Positions 47,958 through 57,493 of a stretch of 64,000 nt of DNA are shown here, piece after piece. The DNA comes from Snodgrassella communis (GTDB lineage: Bacteria; Pseudomonadota; Gammaproteobacteria; Burkholderiales; Neisseriaceae): NCBI RefSeq assembly GCF_914768045.1, contig NZ_CAJZCD010000005.1:62001-126000 (forward strand), in the 5' to 3' direction. The position numbers and the translations under genes are program-made. How positions within the stretch are numbered: the stretch's first letter is position 1; the number at the start of each line of letters is the position of its first letter. The notes beneath the pieces are model-generated. The model did not search any database. It was not told where the DNA came from and was given only the letters and a program-made list of their open reading frames with translations.

Positions 47958-48317
47958 ATGGCTGAAGCTCCTACTAACTTGCCGGGCAAAATGCTCAACC
48001 TAACTATTCCCGATAAACCTGAACTGTACCGCAGCTATATGGCTTTTCTAGAGTATGGTGGTCTGTTTGCACCCACAACTGACAATTTTCAGATGGGTGA
48101 AGAAGTGCTACTAGCCGTTACCCTGCCGGCATTCAACGAAGCCAAATATTTGCGCACTAAAGTAGTATGGATTAACACCGCTACTACCTCTACCGGCCAG
48201 CCACAAGGGATCGGACTGGCATTTAGTAAAGATGAAGACAGCTTTGCGGTAAAACAGGCTATCGAAGATATATTGCCAGGATTACTGCTAAGCGAACGCG
48301 CTACCTATACTATATAA
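47958..48317 (+). CDS. pilZ: PilZ domain protein, type IV pilus
   Basis: 119 aa. Short PilZ domain (LNLTIPDKPELYRSYMAFLE, GEEVLLAVTLPAFNEAKYLR, TGQPQGIGLAFSKDEDSFAV). In Neisseriaceae and Pseudomonas this stand-alone PilZ, coded after holB, is needed for type IV pilus assembly and usually does not bind c-di-GMP; the RxxxR part is absent here. AAAGGAAA precedes the start. Confidence 0.92.
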   Translation: MAEAPTNLPGKMLNLTIPDKPELYRSYMAFLEYGGLFAPTTDNFQMGEEVLLAVTLPAFNEAKYLRTKVVWINTATTSTGQPQGIGLAFSKDEDSFAVKQAIEDILPGLLLSERATYTI

Positions 48318-48319
48318 TT

Positions 48320-49093
48320 ATGCTTATCGATTCCCACTGCCATCTAAACATGCCTGAGCTGGCAGCCAGACTACCACAAATACTGGAAAACATGGCTCAG
48401 GCAGACATACAGCAGGCTATCGCCATCAGCGTAGACAAAACCAGTGCTGCTGAAGTACTGGCACTAGCTGAGCAGCATACCAACTTATTTGCCAGTGTCG
48501 GTGTACATCCTGAAGACCAGAACTCAGTAGAAATAAGTCTAGATGAGTTTATAGTCGCTGCTCAACATCCAAAAGTAGTGGGTATCGGCGAAACTGGCCT
48601 CGACTATCATTGGTGTAGCGGCGATCTGACCTGGCAGCATGCGCGCTTCAGAACTCATATTCAGGCCTCCAACCATACCGGCTTACCGCTTATTATCCAT
48701 ACACGAGATGCCGGAGCAGATACCCTACGTCTACTACGTGAAAATCAGGCTCAGCAAGGTGTAATCCACTGCTTCACCGAAGATACTGCCTTTGCCAAAG
48801 CAGTGTTGGATTTAGGCTTTTACATCTCCTTTTCAGGCATCGTAACCTTTAAAAATGCCCGGCAGATACAGGAGGCATGCCGTTATGTACCATTAGACCG
48901 GATACTGGTAGAAACCGATGCACCATATCTAGCGCCAGTACCCAAACGCGGCAAACCTAACGAACCGGCTTACGTACGCTACACTGCCGAATTTGTAGCA
49001 CAGTTGCGTGGCGACAGCATAATTACGATTGAAGAAGCCACTACCGCTAATACCTATCGTCTCTTCAATAAACTTCCACCGCTTAACAATTAG
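48320..49093 (+). CDS. tatD: TatD-family deoxyribonuclease
   Basis: 257 aa. Metal ligands are in LIDSHCHLNMPELAA, VGIGETGLDYHWC, PLIIHTRDAGADTL, VIHCFTEDTAFAKA and ILVETDAPYLAPVPKRGKPN. TatD enzymes are Mg-dependent 3'-5' exonucleases in DNA or RNA turnover. Starts two bases after the pilZ stop. Confidence 0.95.
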   Translation: MLIDSHCHLNMPELAARLPQILENMAQADIQQAIAISVDKTSAAEVLALAEQHTNLFASVGVHPEDQNSVEISLDEFIVAAQHPKVVGIGETGLDYHWCSGDLTWQHARFRTHIQASNHTGLPLIIHTRDAGADTLRLLRENQAQQGVIHCFTEDTAFAKAVLDLGFYISFSGIVTFKNARQIQEACRYVPLDRILVETDAPYLAPVPKRGKPNEPAYVRYTAEFVAQLRGDSIITIEEATTANTYRLFNKLPPLNN

Positions 49094-49095
49094 CC

Positions 49096-49887
49096 ATGAC
49101 CCAGCTCACCCTTACAGTACTTGGCTGTAGCAGTTCTTCTGGAACACCACTTATCGGGTGTGACTGCCCTACCTGCACCAGCAACGACCCGAAAAACCGG
49201 CGCACTCGTTGCAGTGCGCATATACAGGTTGGTGAGCAGCATTGGCAAATTGACACAGGCACCGACTTTTATCACCAAGCCCTACAACACAGACTGCCAC
49301 GCATTGACGGCATACTCTACACCCATCCCCATGCTGACCACCTTAATGGCATTGATGACTTGCGCGCATTCTGCTATAAACAACAGGCAGCCATTCCCAT
49401 TTACGGCCATCATGATACACTGGCTAATATTTGCAGTCGTTTTGATTACGCCTTTCTGGAACAGAACAGGCACTGGAACCGACCAGTACTTCGTGCCCAT
49501 GAGCTGCCACTGAATCAGGGACAAAATAGCGTTCTCAACATTGACGGCGTACCTGTATGGCAATTTGGCGTACCACACGGCAGCTGGATCACCAGTGCTT
49601 TTCGCATCGGCAATATCGCTTGGTTTACCGACTTTAATCACATCGAAGAATCCATATTCCCACATTTACAAGGATTGGATTACCTGTTTCTGGATTGCCT
49701 GATGGATACCCCCTATCCCAGCCACCTCAGCACCGAGCAAGCCTTTGCCTACGCAAAGCGTATCAATGCCAAACAAACCTACTTTATTCACATGACCCAT
49801 GCGCAGGAATACCATACTTTAAAACAGCGTTGCCCCCAAAACTGCGCACCTGCCTATGATGGACTAACTGTGCACAGCAGTTATTAG
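49096..49887 (+). CDS. MBL-fold metallohydrolase, PhnP-like
   Basis: 263 aa. The metal motif is YTHPHADHLNGIDDLRAFCY, followed by PHGSWITSAFRIGNIAWFTD and LDYLFLDCLMDTPYPSHLST, and a C-terminal FIHMTHAQEYHTLKQRC. The N-terminal GCSSSSGTPLIGCDCPTCTS (several cysteines) is the PhnP/lactonase-type phosphodiesterase pattern that binds an extra metal. Function in this organism (cyclic phosphodiester hydrolysis) is likely but not proven. Starts two bases after the tatD stop. Confidence 0.85.
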   Translation: MTQLTLTVLGCSSSSGTPLIGCDCPTCTSNDPKNRRTRCSAHIQVGEQHWQIDTGTDFYHQALQHRLPRIDGILYTHPHADHLNGIDDLRAFCYKQQAAIPIYGHHDTLANICSRFDYAFLEQNRHWNRPVLRAHELPLNQGQNSVLNIDGVPVWQFGVPHGSWITSAFRIGNIAWFTDFNHIEESIFPHLQGLDYLFLDCLMDTPYPSHLSTEQAFAYAKRINAKQTYFIHMTHAQEYHTLKQRCPQNCAPAYDGLTVHSSY

Positions 49888-50479
49888 CAATATTTAGTAA
49901 AAATAACCACAATCCTGATAGAAACAGCATAAAAATTAAATATTAAAAACATGTAGTTAAAGCCTACAATCTTAAAATAACAAGATTTAGTTGCACCACC
50001 AATTCAGCATTGCACCTGCTGACAGCACTACAAGGCATCCTGTAAATTTATGTCTACCAGCATAAATTACAGTAATAATAACTGTCTGGTAACATCTATT
50101 AAAATAAATCAGCTTAACTGGCTTTCAACAATCCAAAACATCAGCTCATCAGACAAATTCTAAATAAAGTATTATCTGCATTGTCAAAAAGACTTTTTTG
50201 CTGTGAAATTAATAAATTCAGTCAAATAAAAGATGTGATAAGTATTAAATTTGTTAAACACATAAAACAAATTTTTAAATATTAAAATTATTTATACATT
50301 AAATATAATTAAATATTTAGCCATATTAGATTGATGTTTAAAATATATTGATCTTAAAATTGAAAATTTTATGTTATATGAATATAATTTGAATAATATT
50401 TGTCAAACTACATTCGTTATTCTATTCGGGAACTAAAATTTATTTAGCATAAATTTTTAAGGTTTAATGAGTGAATGCA
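49888..50479. other. AT-rich intergenic region without genes
   Basis: About 590 bases with no reading frame or RNA gene I can support. Strongly AT-rich, with runs of A and T but no terminator that stands out. It lies between convergent plus-strand MBL gene and the minus-strand urease operon end. A decayed gene or a binding region for nucleoid proteins are both possible. Confidence 0.5.
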
Positions 50480-51310
50480 TTATTGCTCATCGGGTATACG
50501 CAAAAAATGATTTGTTATTTGTTGCATGAAATTCTGCAACACTTCTGCACTCATCCCCAGCGCACGTACACATAAGGCACAATCAGCAGCCTGTGTAATG
50601 CCCCACAGATACTGATTATTTTCCAGCGGCCATTCGGGCAATAATGCGGCATATATCTGATTAATCAGTTGTTGTATCTGTGCTTTGCTGGCTGCGGTGT
50701 TGATGTAGTAAAGACAGGCCTGATGGGTATACTGTTCCATCTGCCCCAATACATTAAGGGGCTGTTGCTGTGGCTGCCAATAGATATTGTCGCTAAGCAG
50801 TGGTTGTTGCTGATAATCGATATTAATCCGTGATGACAGGTAATGAAAATCCCAGCATTCCTGATTGAGCACACGGCCGCAGGCAATGATTTCACCCAGT
50901 ATCAGTTGACAGTTATCAGCCAGACTAATCTGCATGCTTTGGGTTAAGGCAGCGTTGCGGTGCAACACCAGTGGATGAGGCAGATAACACAGCCGGCTGT
51001 GTTCATGCAGCACAATATGCGTATGCTGCTGCGCTTCATTTTCGGCAGGCATGGATTGTATGCGGGTGAATGCCTGCGTAAATAAATACAACTGGGTCTG
51101 TTGTGCCAGCTCAATTTCGATATCTATCCGGTCACCAGCTAATAAACCCGGTGATGAGCTCATCTGGATGGCCGGTAGTGCCTGAGGCCATACCGGTGCA
51201 GCCATCTGCGCTAAAGGGAGGATTTTTAGAGGCGGTGTGTAATAGCAGTTAGCAAATGTGGTCTGCCCGCGCTGGTTTAACTGGGTGGTAAGCTGTAAAC
51301 GGCTGTGCAT
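50480..51310 (-). CDS. ureD: Urease accessory protein UreD
   Basis: 276 aa from ATG 51,310 ([20 protein letters not shown]), whose A overlaps the ureG stop (TAATG). UreD features: TPPLKILPLAQMAAPVWPQA, SPGLLAGDRIDIEIELAQQT, LFTQAFTRIQSM and the later GEIIACGR, WDFHYLSSRINI. It binds the apo-urease with UreF and UreG to deliver nickel. The longer frame to 51,442 is antisense-overlapping noise in the ureG region. Confidence 0.9.
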   Translation of the reverse strand: MHSRLQLTTQLNQRGQTTFANCYYTPPLKILPLAQMAAPVWPQALPAIQMSSSPGLLAGDRIDIEIELAQQTQLYLFTQAFTRIQSMPAENEAQQHTHIVLHEHSRLCYLPHPLVLHRNAALTQSMQISLADNCQLILGEIIACGRVLNQECWDFHYLSSRINIDYQQQPLLSDNIYWQPQQQPLNVLGQMEQYTHQACLYYINTAASKAQIQQLINQIYAALLPEWPLENNQYLWGITQAADCALCVRALGMSAEVLQNFMQQITNHFLRIPDEQ

Positions 51311-51945
51311 TAGCGTATTAAACCAGCGGGTTCGGCCACATTTTCCAGTAAGGCGTATTTTTTTATCCAGTCTATTATGGTGACGATACCATCTTCTGCC
51401 ATCAGATTGGTAAACACAAACGGCTGCCCTTTGCGCATACACTGTGCATCCTGTTGCATTACTGCAAGACTGGCGCCAACATATGGGGCTAAATCAGTTT
51501 TATTGATTACCAGCAAATCCGAACGGGTAATCCCCGGGCCACCTTTACGCGGAATTTTTTCGCCCTGCGCAACATCAATTACAAATAAAGTGACATCGGC
51601 CAGATCAGGGCTGAAGGTAGCAGAAAGGTTATCACCACCACTTTCGATAAACACAATCTGGATATCTGGAAAACGTGCCACCATTTCGTCTACAGCCTCC
51701 AGATTCATACTAGCATCTTCGCGAATAGCGGTATGCGGGCAGCCGCCAGTTTCCACGCCCATAATCCGTTCAGGTGGCAGCAAGCTGTTTTGGGTCAGAA
51801 ATTCAGCATCTTCCTGAGTGTAAATGTCGTTGGTAATCACTGCAATGCTGTATTGCTCAGCCATATGGCGAGTAAGTTTTTCAATCAGAGCTGTTTTACC
51901 TGAACCTACTGGTCCGGCAACACCGATTTTTATGTATTGACGCAT
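51310..51945 (-). CDS. ureG: Urease accessory GTPase UreG
   Basis: 211 aa. P-loop [60 protein letters not shown] (CPH nickel motif) and [20 protein letters not shown]. It hydrolyses GTP to insert nickel into UreC. Coupled to ureD by a TAATG overlap. Confidence 0.97.
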   Translation of the reverse strand: MRQYIKIGVAGPVGSGKTALIEKLTRHMAEQYSIAVITNDIYTQEDAEFLTQNSLLPPERIMGVETGGCPHTAIREDASMNLEAVDEMVARFPDIQIVFIESGGDNLSATFSPDLADVTLFVIDVAQGEKIPRKGGPGITRSDLLVINKTDLAPYVGASLAVMQQDAQCMRKGQPFVFTNLMAEDGIVTIIDWIKKYALLENVAEPAGLIR

Positions 51946-52078
51946 GGTGTTTTTCCTTTGCTGTTAGTCCTGTTGTTCAGATTAATGTGTTGTTTTGTTT
52001 TTTATTGTTCATATTGCTGCTGACAGGTATAGATGCAAAGATTTTGCTGTCTGCATTGAATGTTCTAAGGTGATGCTT

Positions 52079-52636
52079 TCAGGAAGCAAACAGCATACTG
52101 AAACCTATTACACCAATCAGACTGCCAGTAAGACGTAATATCCACTGATGTCTGCTCATGGTGGTACCGAGCGCAAAACCGGCTACATGCAAGAGTGCTG
52201 TTGCCATAACAAAACCGCAGGCATAGCTGAATGCACCATGTGAACCCATCTCTGCACCATGCGCCACTCCATGAAACAAGGCAAACAGGCCAACCATAAA
52301 TATGGCGGTACCAGCTGGTACTTTTTTTAACCAAGCCGCGGCCAATCCCAACACCAGCACAGAAGCAGCAATTCCCTGCTCCAGCATCGGTATCTGTATG
52401 CCCTGTGCCCCCAGTACAAAACCGCCAATCATAACGCTGACAAAGGTGGTGGGAATCAGCCAGCGCGCTTTACCCTGAAAAGTGGCCGCCCATAAGCCCA
52501 CTGCAATCATGGCCAACAAATGATCCCAGCCACTGAACGGATGCTGTACTCCAGCCAGCCAGCCTTCGCTAAGGTGGCCGGGATGGGCAAATGCCAGCAC
52601 GGGGCTTAACAGGAACAAAGCAAATATTTTTTTCAT
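52079..52636 (-). CDS. ureJ: HupE/UreJ nickel transport protein
   Basis: 185 aa from ATG 52,636 (MKKIFALFLLSPVLAFAHPG), with GGAGG six bases upstream. It has a signal-like N-terminus followed by His-rich AHPGHLSEGWLAGVQHPFSG with WDHLLAMIAVGLWA, and four to five further membrane segments including GLFALFHGVAHGAEMG. These His motifs are the nickel-binding signature of HupE/UreJ permeases. It would supply Ni2+ for the urease. Confidence 0.9.
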   Translation of the reverse strand: MKKIFALFLLSPVLAFAHPGHLSEGWLAGVQHPFSGWDHLLAMIAVGLWAATFQGKARWLIPTTFVSVMIGGFVLGAQGIQIPMLEQGIAASVLVLGLAAAWLKKVPAGTAIFMVGLFALFHGVAHGAEMGSHGAFSYACGFVMATALLHVAGFALGTTMSRHQWILRLTGSLIGVIGFSMLFAS

Positions 52637-52659
52637 AAATTCCTCCATTATTAATAAAT

Positions 52660-53379
52660 CTAACTCATATACAGGCGAGTATATAAACGCTCATGCTGCA
52701 TTGCCCGAATGTCAGTGGCCAGTGTGGTAGCGCCCAATTGCTGCCACTGTGGCTGCATACTGGCTTGTACGGTTTGTGCAATCACGGTATGCAGTTCGAT
52801 TAACATTTCCTGTCCGGCCATCTGGCTTAGTGGTATCAGCTTAACGCCGTTGGTAATCAAACCGACAACAGCGTTGTAATAAAATGCCTGTAGCGTAGCA
52901 GCCTTATCCAGCTGCATGGCAGCAGCGAGTAACCCAAACACCAGTGGATAAAATCCGCGCACCTGCTGTGCAGCCAGTGCAGCCTGATAAGAAGCCACGA
53001 TTGCTACCTTGGTATGCTGAGCAAAAATTTTCAGCAGACGTACGCCCAGTTTATAACTGCTTTCTCGCAACTCACGCGCTACTTTTGCCGCACCTATCTG
53101 TTTATCTAGTAATATTAATGCCTCCAGATTCTGCTTGCTGCTGGCATTAAAGGCCAATGACACATAAGCACCGTCATTATGCAGCCAGTTTTGCTGCAAC
53201 TGGGTGTATACAAATGTTTTCAGTGTCGCCGCATCATGTACAACACCCTGCTGGACAAAGGTTTCCAGCCCGCCGGAATGATTAAAGCCACCAATCGGCA
53301 GTGTAGGATCAGCCAGTTGCAGCAATAATCCTGCACGCGTTAAAGCGTCAATATCAATGTGTCTGTCTGAACCGGACAT
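52660..53379 (-). CDS. ureF: Urease accessory protein UreF
   Basis: 239 aa. UreF features: LLQLADPTLPIGGFNHSGGL with ETFVQQGVVHDAATLKTFVY, LRESSYKLGVRLLKIFAQH, AFYYNAVVGLITNGVKLIPL, SQMAGQEMLIELHTVI. It acts in the UreD-UreF-UreG chaperone complex as a GTPase regulator. Starts 12 bases after the ureE stop. Confidence 0.95.
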   Translation of the reverse strand: MSGSDRHIDIDALTRAGLLLQLADPTLPIGGFNHSGGLETFVQQGVVHDAATLKTFVYTQLQQNWLHNDGAYVSLAFNASSKQNLEALILLDKQIGAAKVARELRESSYKLGVRLLKIFAQHTKVAIVASYQAALAAQQVRGFYPLVFGLLAAAMQLDKAATLQAFYYNAVVGLITNGVKLIPLSQMAGQEMLIELHTVIAQTVQASMQPQWQQLGATTLATDIRAMQHERLYTRLYMS

Positions 53380-53391
53380 ATATTCAACTTA

Positions 53392-53907
53392 TCAGTGGTG
53401 ATGATGGCCAACTAAATCATGTGTATGGCTGTGGCCACCGCCAACACCCGGCGCTGAATTGGCACGCAATTGTTCACTTAAGCGCCGTTGCTGGCGTATT
53501 GGTGCAAAACCAGCCGCCTGCAACCATTCAAATAAGGGTTTATCAAACGGTAGCAGCAATTCATTTCCGTCTAGAAATAATGGCGTATGTTTGTTACCGA
53601 TTTCATAACAAGCACGTGCCATTTCCGGCAAGGTTTGCGGCGCCAGCACCATCACTTCACTTGGTTCAATCTGCACCACAATTGCCAACTGCTTGTCCAG
53701 ATAAACTACATCATCATGGTGCAGCCGCTGTCCCTCTTTCAGCAGACGAAAAGCAATCTCACGCCCGTTTGTTGTCGTCGTACGGATAATGCGCCGGTCT
53801 GCCTCAAACCATTGCAGACAAACAGTATCCAGCTTCTGAGTAGTAATCTGCTGCTTTTCTTTAAGCGTTTGCAGATTGCCGAGGATGGTTTGGATGATTA
53901 GATTCAT
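53392..53907 (-). CDS. ureE: Urease accessory metallochaperone UreE
   Basis: 171 aa from ATG 53,907 (MNLIIQTILGNLQTLKEKQQ). The body has RTTTTNGREIAFRLLKEGQR, LDKQLAIVVQIEPSEVMVLA, NKHTPLFLDGNELLLPFDKP, and the tail is His-rich (GGGHSHTHDLVGHHHH), which binds Ni2+. It hands nickel to UreG. The start lies inside the 3' end of an upstream membrane-protein gene. Confidence 0.94.
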   Translation of the reverse strand: MNLIIQTILGNLQTLKEKQQITTQKLDTVCLQWFEADRRIIRTTTTNGREIAFRLLKEGQRLHHDDVVYLDKQLAIVVQIEPSEVMVLAPQTLPEMARACYEIGNKHTPLFLDGNELLLPFDKPLFEWLQAAGFAPIRQQRRLSEQLRANSAPGVGGGHSHTHDLVGHHHH

Positions 53908-54427
53908 TTTTGATTTTAGCAATTTGAATAAAATATTTTAAAAGGCAAACACAAATAATAAATAACCAACCAAATTCACCTAGTATAAAAAACATTCCTT
54001 TAAATACTTCTAATTTAAAATCTTCGTGGGATGGATTAATTAATAGCCAAAGAATTATATCTATGATCAGAGATGTACTCAGAGCCAAATATCCAAATAA
54101 AATAGCTACTGTACGTTGTGTAATGCGACTATCAACATAAAAATACCAGTCAGCAAAATTTCTTTTACTGCGTAACCGCAGATAACATACCGAAATAATA
54201 AACCAAATGAATGCCGATATAATAATGTACTTAAATGAATGTATACCTTGGCTAGCAATATGCCATCTTTCTAAAAACAAATCCGAATCACTAAAAAAAT
54301 GTACGCCATATTTGGTTTGCTCAAATGAATTTGAAACAAAAAATCCCGTTGTTAAAACACATGACAGCAGTAACATACTTTTTAATTCGTCAATAACTAG
54401 AGAAATAAAGTCTTTGATATATTTCAT
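53861..54427 (-). CDS. Unknown membrane protein inserted in urease operon
   Basis: 188 aa from ATG 54,427 (MKYIKDFISLVIDELKSMLL). It has about four membrane segments: MLLLSCVLTTGFFVSNS, YIIISAFIWFIISVCYL, VAILFGYLALSTSLIIDIIL and FFILGEFGWLFIICVCLL, with a charged loop between. It is AT-richer than the urease genes and its end overlaps ureE by 47 bases in another frame. It does not look like UreI, a known urea channel. It could be an operon-specific urea, nickel or ammonia-related protein, or an inserted gene. Function unknown. Confidence 0.7.
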   Translation of the reverse strand: MKYIKDFISLVIDELKSMLLLSCVLTTGFFVSNSFEQTKYGVHFFSDSDLFLERWHIASQGIHSFKYIIISAFIWFIISVCYLRLRSKRNFADWYFYVDSRITQRTVAILFGYLALSTSLIIDIILWLLINPSHEDFKLEVFKGMFFILGEFGWLFIICVCLLKYFIQIAKIKNESNHPNHPRQSANA

Positions 54428-54453
54428 ATATATGCAACCACAAATTGTTTTAA

Positions 54454-56175
54454 TCAAAACAGAAAATACCGCTGTGCCAGCGCCACTTTTTCAGCCGGTT
54501 CACAGGTAATATGCTCACCATTCACCCGTACTTCATAGGTTTCAGGATTGACACTGATTTCAGGCATTGCATTGTTGTGAATCAGGTCTTTTTTGCCAAT
54601 TGAACGACAATTGTGCACAGGTAAAGTTTGTTTACATAAACCATATTGGCTGCGGATATCATTATCCACACCAGCCTGTGATACAAACAATACAGCGGTA
54701 TCCTTCACAGCACGGCCAAGTGCGCCGAACATGGGGCGATAGATAACAGGCTGAGGTGTGGGGATAGAGGCATTCGGATCGCCCATGCGCGCATAGCTGA
54801 TGGTACCGCCCTTGATGATGATTTCCGGTTTTACACCGAAAAAAGCTGGTTTCCACAATACCAAATCGGCAATTTTGCCTGCTTCAATTGAGCCTACATA
54901 TTCGCTGATACCCTGAGCAATGGCTGGGTTGATGGTGTATTTGGCCAGATAACGCTTGATGCGAAAGTTGTCGTTGGCGCCGGTTTCTTCAGCCAAGCGG
55001 CCACGCTGCTGTTTCATTTTGTCTGCGGTTTGCCATGTGCGTACAATCACTTCAGCTACTCTGCCCATAGCCTGTGAATCTGAACTCATTATCGAGAATA
55101 CGCCCATATCATGCAATATATCTTCGGCGGCAATGGTTTCCGGGCGGATACGCGAATCGGCAAAGGCCACATCTTCGGCCACATTTTTATCCAGATGATG
55201 ACACACCATTAACATATCCAGATGTTCGTCTATGGTATTCACGGTAAACGGGCGGGTAGGATTAGTAGAAGCCGGCAGTACATTCGGATACATCGCGGCT
55301 TTGATGATATCCGGTGCATGGCCGCCACCGGCACCTTCGGTATGAAAGGTATGGATTACCCGGCCATCAATAGCCTGCATGGTATCCTCAAGAAAGCCAC
55401 CCTCATTCAGGGTATCGGTATGAATCGCTACCTGCACATCCATTTCATCTGCAATCTGTAATGAAGCATGGATTACCGCGGCGGTTGCACCCCAGTCTTC
55501 GTGGATTTTCAGCCCCAGTGCACCGGCAGCTACTTGCTCGCGTAATGGTTCCAGACTGGCGCAATTGCCTTTGCCAAAAAAGCCCAGATTAACTGGCGCC
55601 TGTTCGGCAGCCTGCAACATTTTCTGAATATGCCATGCACCCGGAGTCACTGTAGTGGCATTAGTACCATCGGCAGGCCCGGTACCCCCTCCGATCATGG
55701 TGGTGATGCCGGATTCAATGGCATGGGTAATTTGCTGTGGTGAAATAAAGTGAATATGGGTATCAATTCCGCCTGCGGTGGCAATTAGATTGGCACCATT
55801 ATGCACTTCGGTAGCAGCACCAATAATCATGTTCGGGTGCACGCCATCCATAGTATCGGGATTTCCTGCCTGACCAACAGCCACTATTCTGCCATCACGA
55901 ATACCAATATCAGCTTTTACTATTCCCCAGTAATCCAGTATCAGTACATTGGTGATCACCATATCAAGCACATTCTGATTGTTGCGTGGCGCTGTAGCTG
56001 ATTGTGCCATACCGTCGCGAATGGATTTGCCGCCGCCGAATTTACCTTCATCACCATAGGTGAGTAAATCGCGTTCAACTTCAGCAAATAGCTCGGTATC
56101 ACCCAATCGTACTTTATCACCCACGGTTGGCCCATAGGTGGCAACATACTGCTGGCGGGAAATTTTCAGGCTCAT
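54454..56175 (-). CDS. ureC: Urease alpha subunit UreC
   Basis: 573 aa, full length. Active-site residues are all present: His140 and His142 in GIDTHIHF, the carbamylated Lys223 in GLKIHEDWG, His252 in [12 protein letters not shown], His278 in [16 protein letters not shown], the flap Cys325-His326 in VCHHLDK and Asp366 in [11 protein letters not shown]. It hydrolyses urea to ammonia and carbamate. Placed 106 bases after ureB. Confidence 0.98.
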   Translation of the reverse strand: MSLKISRQQYVATYGPTVGDKVRLGDTELFAEVERDLLTYGDEGKFGGGKSIRDGMAQSATAPRNNQNVLDMVITNVLILDYWGIVKADIGIRDGRIVAVGQAGNPDTMDGVHPNMIIGAATEVHNGANLIATAGGIDTHIHFISPQQITHAIESGITTMIGGGTGPADGTNATTVTPGAWHIQKMLQAAEQAPVNLGFFGKGNCASLEPLREQVAAGALGLKIHEDWGATAAVIHASLQIADEMDVQVAIHTDTLNEGGFLEDTMQAIDGRVIHTFHTEGAGGGHAPDIIKAAMYPNVLPASTNPTRPFTVNTIDEHLDMLMVCHHLDKNVAEDVAFADSRIRPETIAAEDILHDMGVFSIMSSDSQAMGRVAEVIVRTWQTADKMKQQRGRLAEETGANDNFRIKRYLAKYTINPAIAQGISEYVGSIEAGKIADLVLWKPAFFGVKPEIIIKGGTISYARMGDPNASIPTPQPVIYRPMFGALGRAVKDTAVLFVSQAGVDNDIRSQYGLCKQTLPVHNCRSIGKKDLIHNNAMPEISVNPETYEVRVNGEHITCEPAEKVALAQRYFLF

Positions 56176-56281
56176 GACAGGATTCTCTATTTAAGTAATC
56201 TGTAGCAATTCTCTATGGTTTGATTATTGGATATTTATCCGGAGTTTAGTATCTAAACCGTATATTGGTTAAGCAGGCAAA

Positions 56282-56596
56282 TCATTTATTGCTTATGCTG
56301 CCATTAACGGCATTATGAAAACCAAATACTTTTTTATGGCCACCGTATTCGGTTAGCGCCACCGTTTTGGCTTCACCGGGCTCAAACCGCACGGCATTAC
56401 CTGATGGAATATTTAAACGCATACCACGTGTCTGTTCCCGCTCAAACTCAAGCGCATTATTGGTTTCATAAAAATGATAGTGTGAACCCACCTGTATCGG
56501 CCGGTCGCCACGGTTAACCACGGTAATGGTGAGGGTACGGCGGTTCTGATTGGCAATGATGTCATCTGCGGCCAGTATATATTCTCCCGGAATCAT
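56282..56596 (-). CDS. ureB: Urease beta subunit UreB
   Basis: 104 aa. Family pattern: [80 protein letters not shown]. It stabilises the UreC active site in the trimer. Separate from ureA, as in most proteobacterial three-subunit ureases. Confidence 0.97.
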   Translation of the reverse strand: MIPGEYILAADDIIANQNRRTLTITVVNRGDRPIQVGSHYHFYETNNALEFEREQTRGMRLNIPSGNAVRFEPGEAKTVALTEYGGHKKVFGFHNAVNGSISNK

Positions 56597-56689
56597 ACCG
56601 TTTCTCCTGAATAGGTATGGTACGAATATTATTTGCTGTTAAATAATCATTTCGCCCATAGCGAATGTTTACAGTAACTGAATCATGCT

Positions 56690-56992
56690 TTAGCGGATAG
56701 GCTGGTGTACGGTAACCAGCTTGGTGCCGTCGGGAAAAGTTGCCTCAATTTGTACTTCATGCACCATTTCGGCTACGCCTTCCATGACATCAGCAGTGGT
56801 TAATAATGTAGCGCCATACTGCATTAATTCGGCCACACTCATACCATCGCGCGCCGCTTCCTGTAACTGGCTGCTGATATAAGCGATGGCTTCTGGATAG
56901 TTCAGTTTCACTCCCCGAGCACGCCGTCTGGCAGCCAGTTCTCCCGCCACAAACAGCATTAGTTTTTCCTGCTCACGACTGGTTAAATGCAT
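56690..56992 (-). CDS. ureA: Urease gamma subunit UreA
   Basis: 100 aa. [60 protein letters not shown] and [19 protein letters not shown]-type C-terminus (here [19 protein letters not shown]). First gene of the urease operon; its promoter should lie in 56,993-57,076, where no clear consensus is visible. Confidence 0.97.
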   Translation of the reverse strand: MHLTSREQEKLMLFVAGELAARRRARGVKLNYPEAIAYISSQLQEAARDGMSVAELMQYGATLLTTADVMEGVAEMVHEVQIEATFPDGTKLVTVHQPIR

Positions 56993-57076
56993 AACTTTCT
57001 CTATAAATAGTCAATTAATGAATTACATTACTGCGCCTGACAATCTAAACTACTTTATACAAAGCTATTTAAAAAA

Positions 57077-57262
57077 CTATTTTTCTTTAAAATATTTATA
57101 AATTCTGTGAATAATAAGTAATACAAAAATAATTGTAAAAATCTTGCCAATCATTCTGCCTTGCTGGTAAGCAGTACTGTTTTCATCTACTACAGCAAAA
57201 GCATTAGTCATGGTAAAAGCAAATACAGATAGTACCCACAAAAACTGTTTAATATATTTCAT
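57077..57262 (-). CDS. Small secreted or membrane protein
   Basis: 61 aa with an N-terminal signal-like helix (YIKQFLWVLSVFAFTMTNAF) and a C-terminal hydrophobic segment (FTIIFVLLIIHRIYKYF). AT-rich. It lies between the leuA terminator and ureA; the N-terminus (MKYIKQF) resembles that of the urease-inserted protein (MKYIKDF), perhaps by chance. Function unknown. Confidence 0.55.
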   Translation of the reverse strand: MKYIKQFLWVLSVFAFTMTNAFAVVDENSTAYQQGRMIGKIFTIIFVLLIIHRIYKYFKEK

Positions 57263-57407
57263 GGCTTCAAACTAATCGTATAAAGGGAAATTCAATTTTT
57301 TAAAACCCTTGTTTAAATCAGATATAACTGAAATTTAATAAGTTTATAAAATATCATAAACTTAATATAGTTAGTTTGTATAGCAAAATCTAAAGTTTTT
57401 TTACATA

Positions 57408-57453
57408 AAAAGTGCCTGTTCTTTGGTTGGAAAACCAAAGAACAGGCACTTTT
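57408..57453. terminator. 21-bp perfect inverted repeat, leuA terminator
   Basis: Arms of 21 bases (57,408-57,428 and 57,433-57,453) around a GGAA tetraloop; on the minus strand the stem is followed by T-rich sequence ending the leuA transcript. Its perfection and length suggest a bidirectional terminator or a mobile repeat. Confidence 0.85.
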
Positions 57454-57493
57454 AGATTAATTAGCTTTTAAGTATTTGCAGATTTTACTTTAT

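Noticed and set aside
50480-51442. ureD starting at 51,442.
   Set aside because: The extra 44 residues lie over the ureG 3' end and lack UreD similarity, whereas ATG 51,310 forms a typical TAATG junction.
53861-54427. Urease-linked membrane protein as UreI urea channel.
   Set aside because: It has about four, not six, membrane segments and lacks recognisable UreI motifs.
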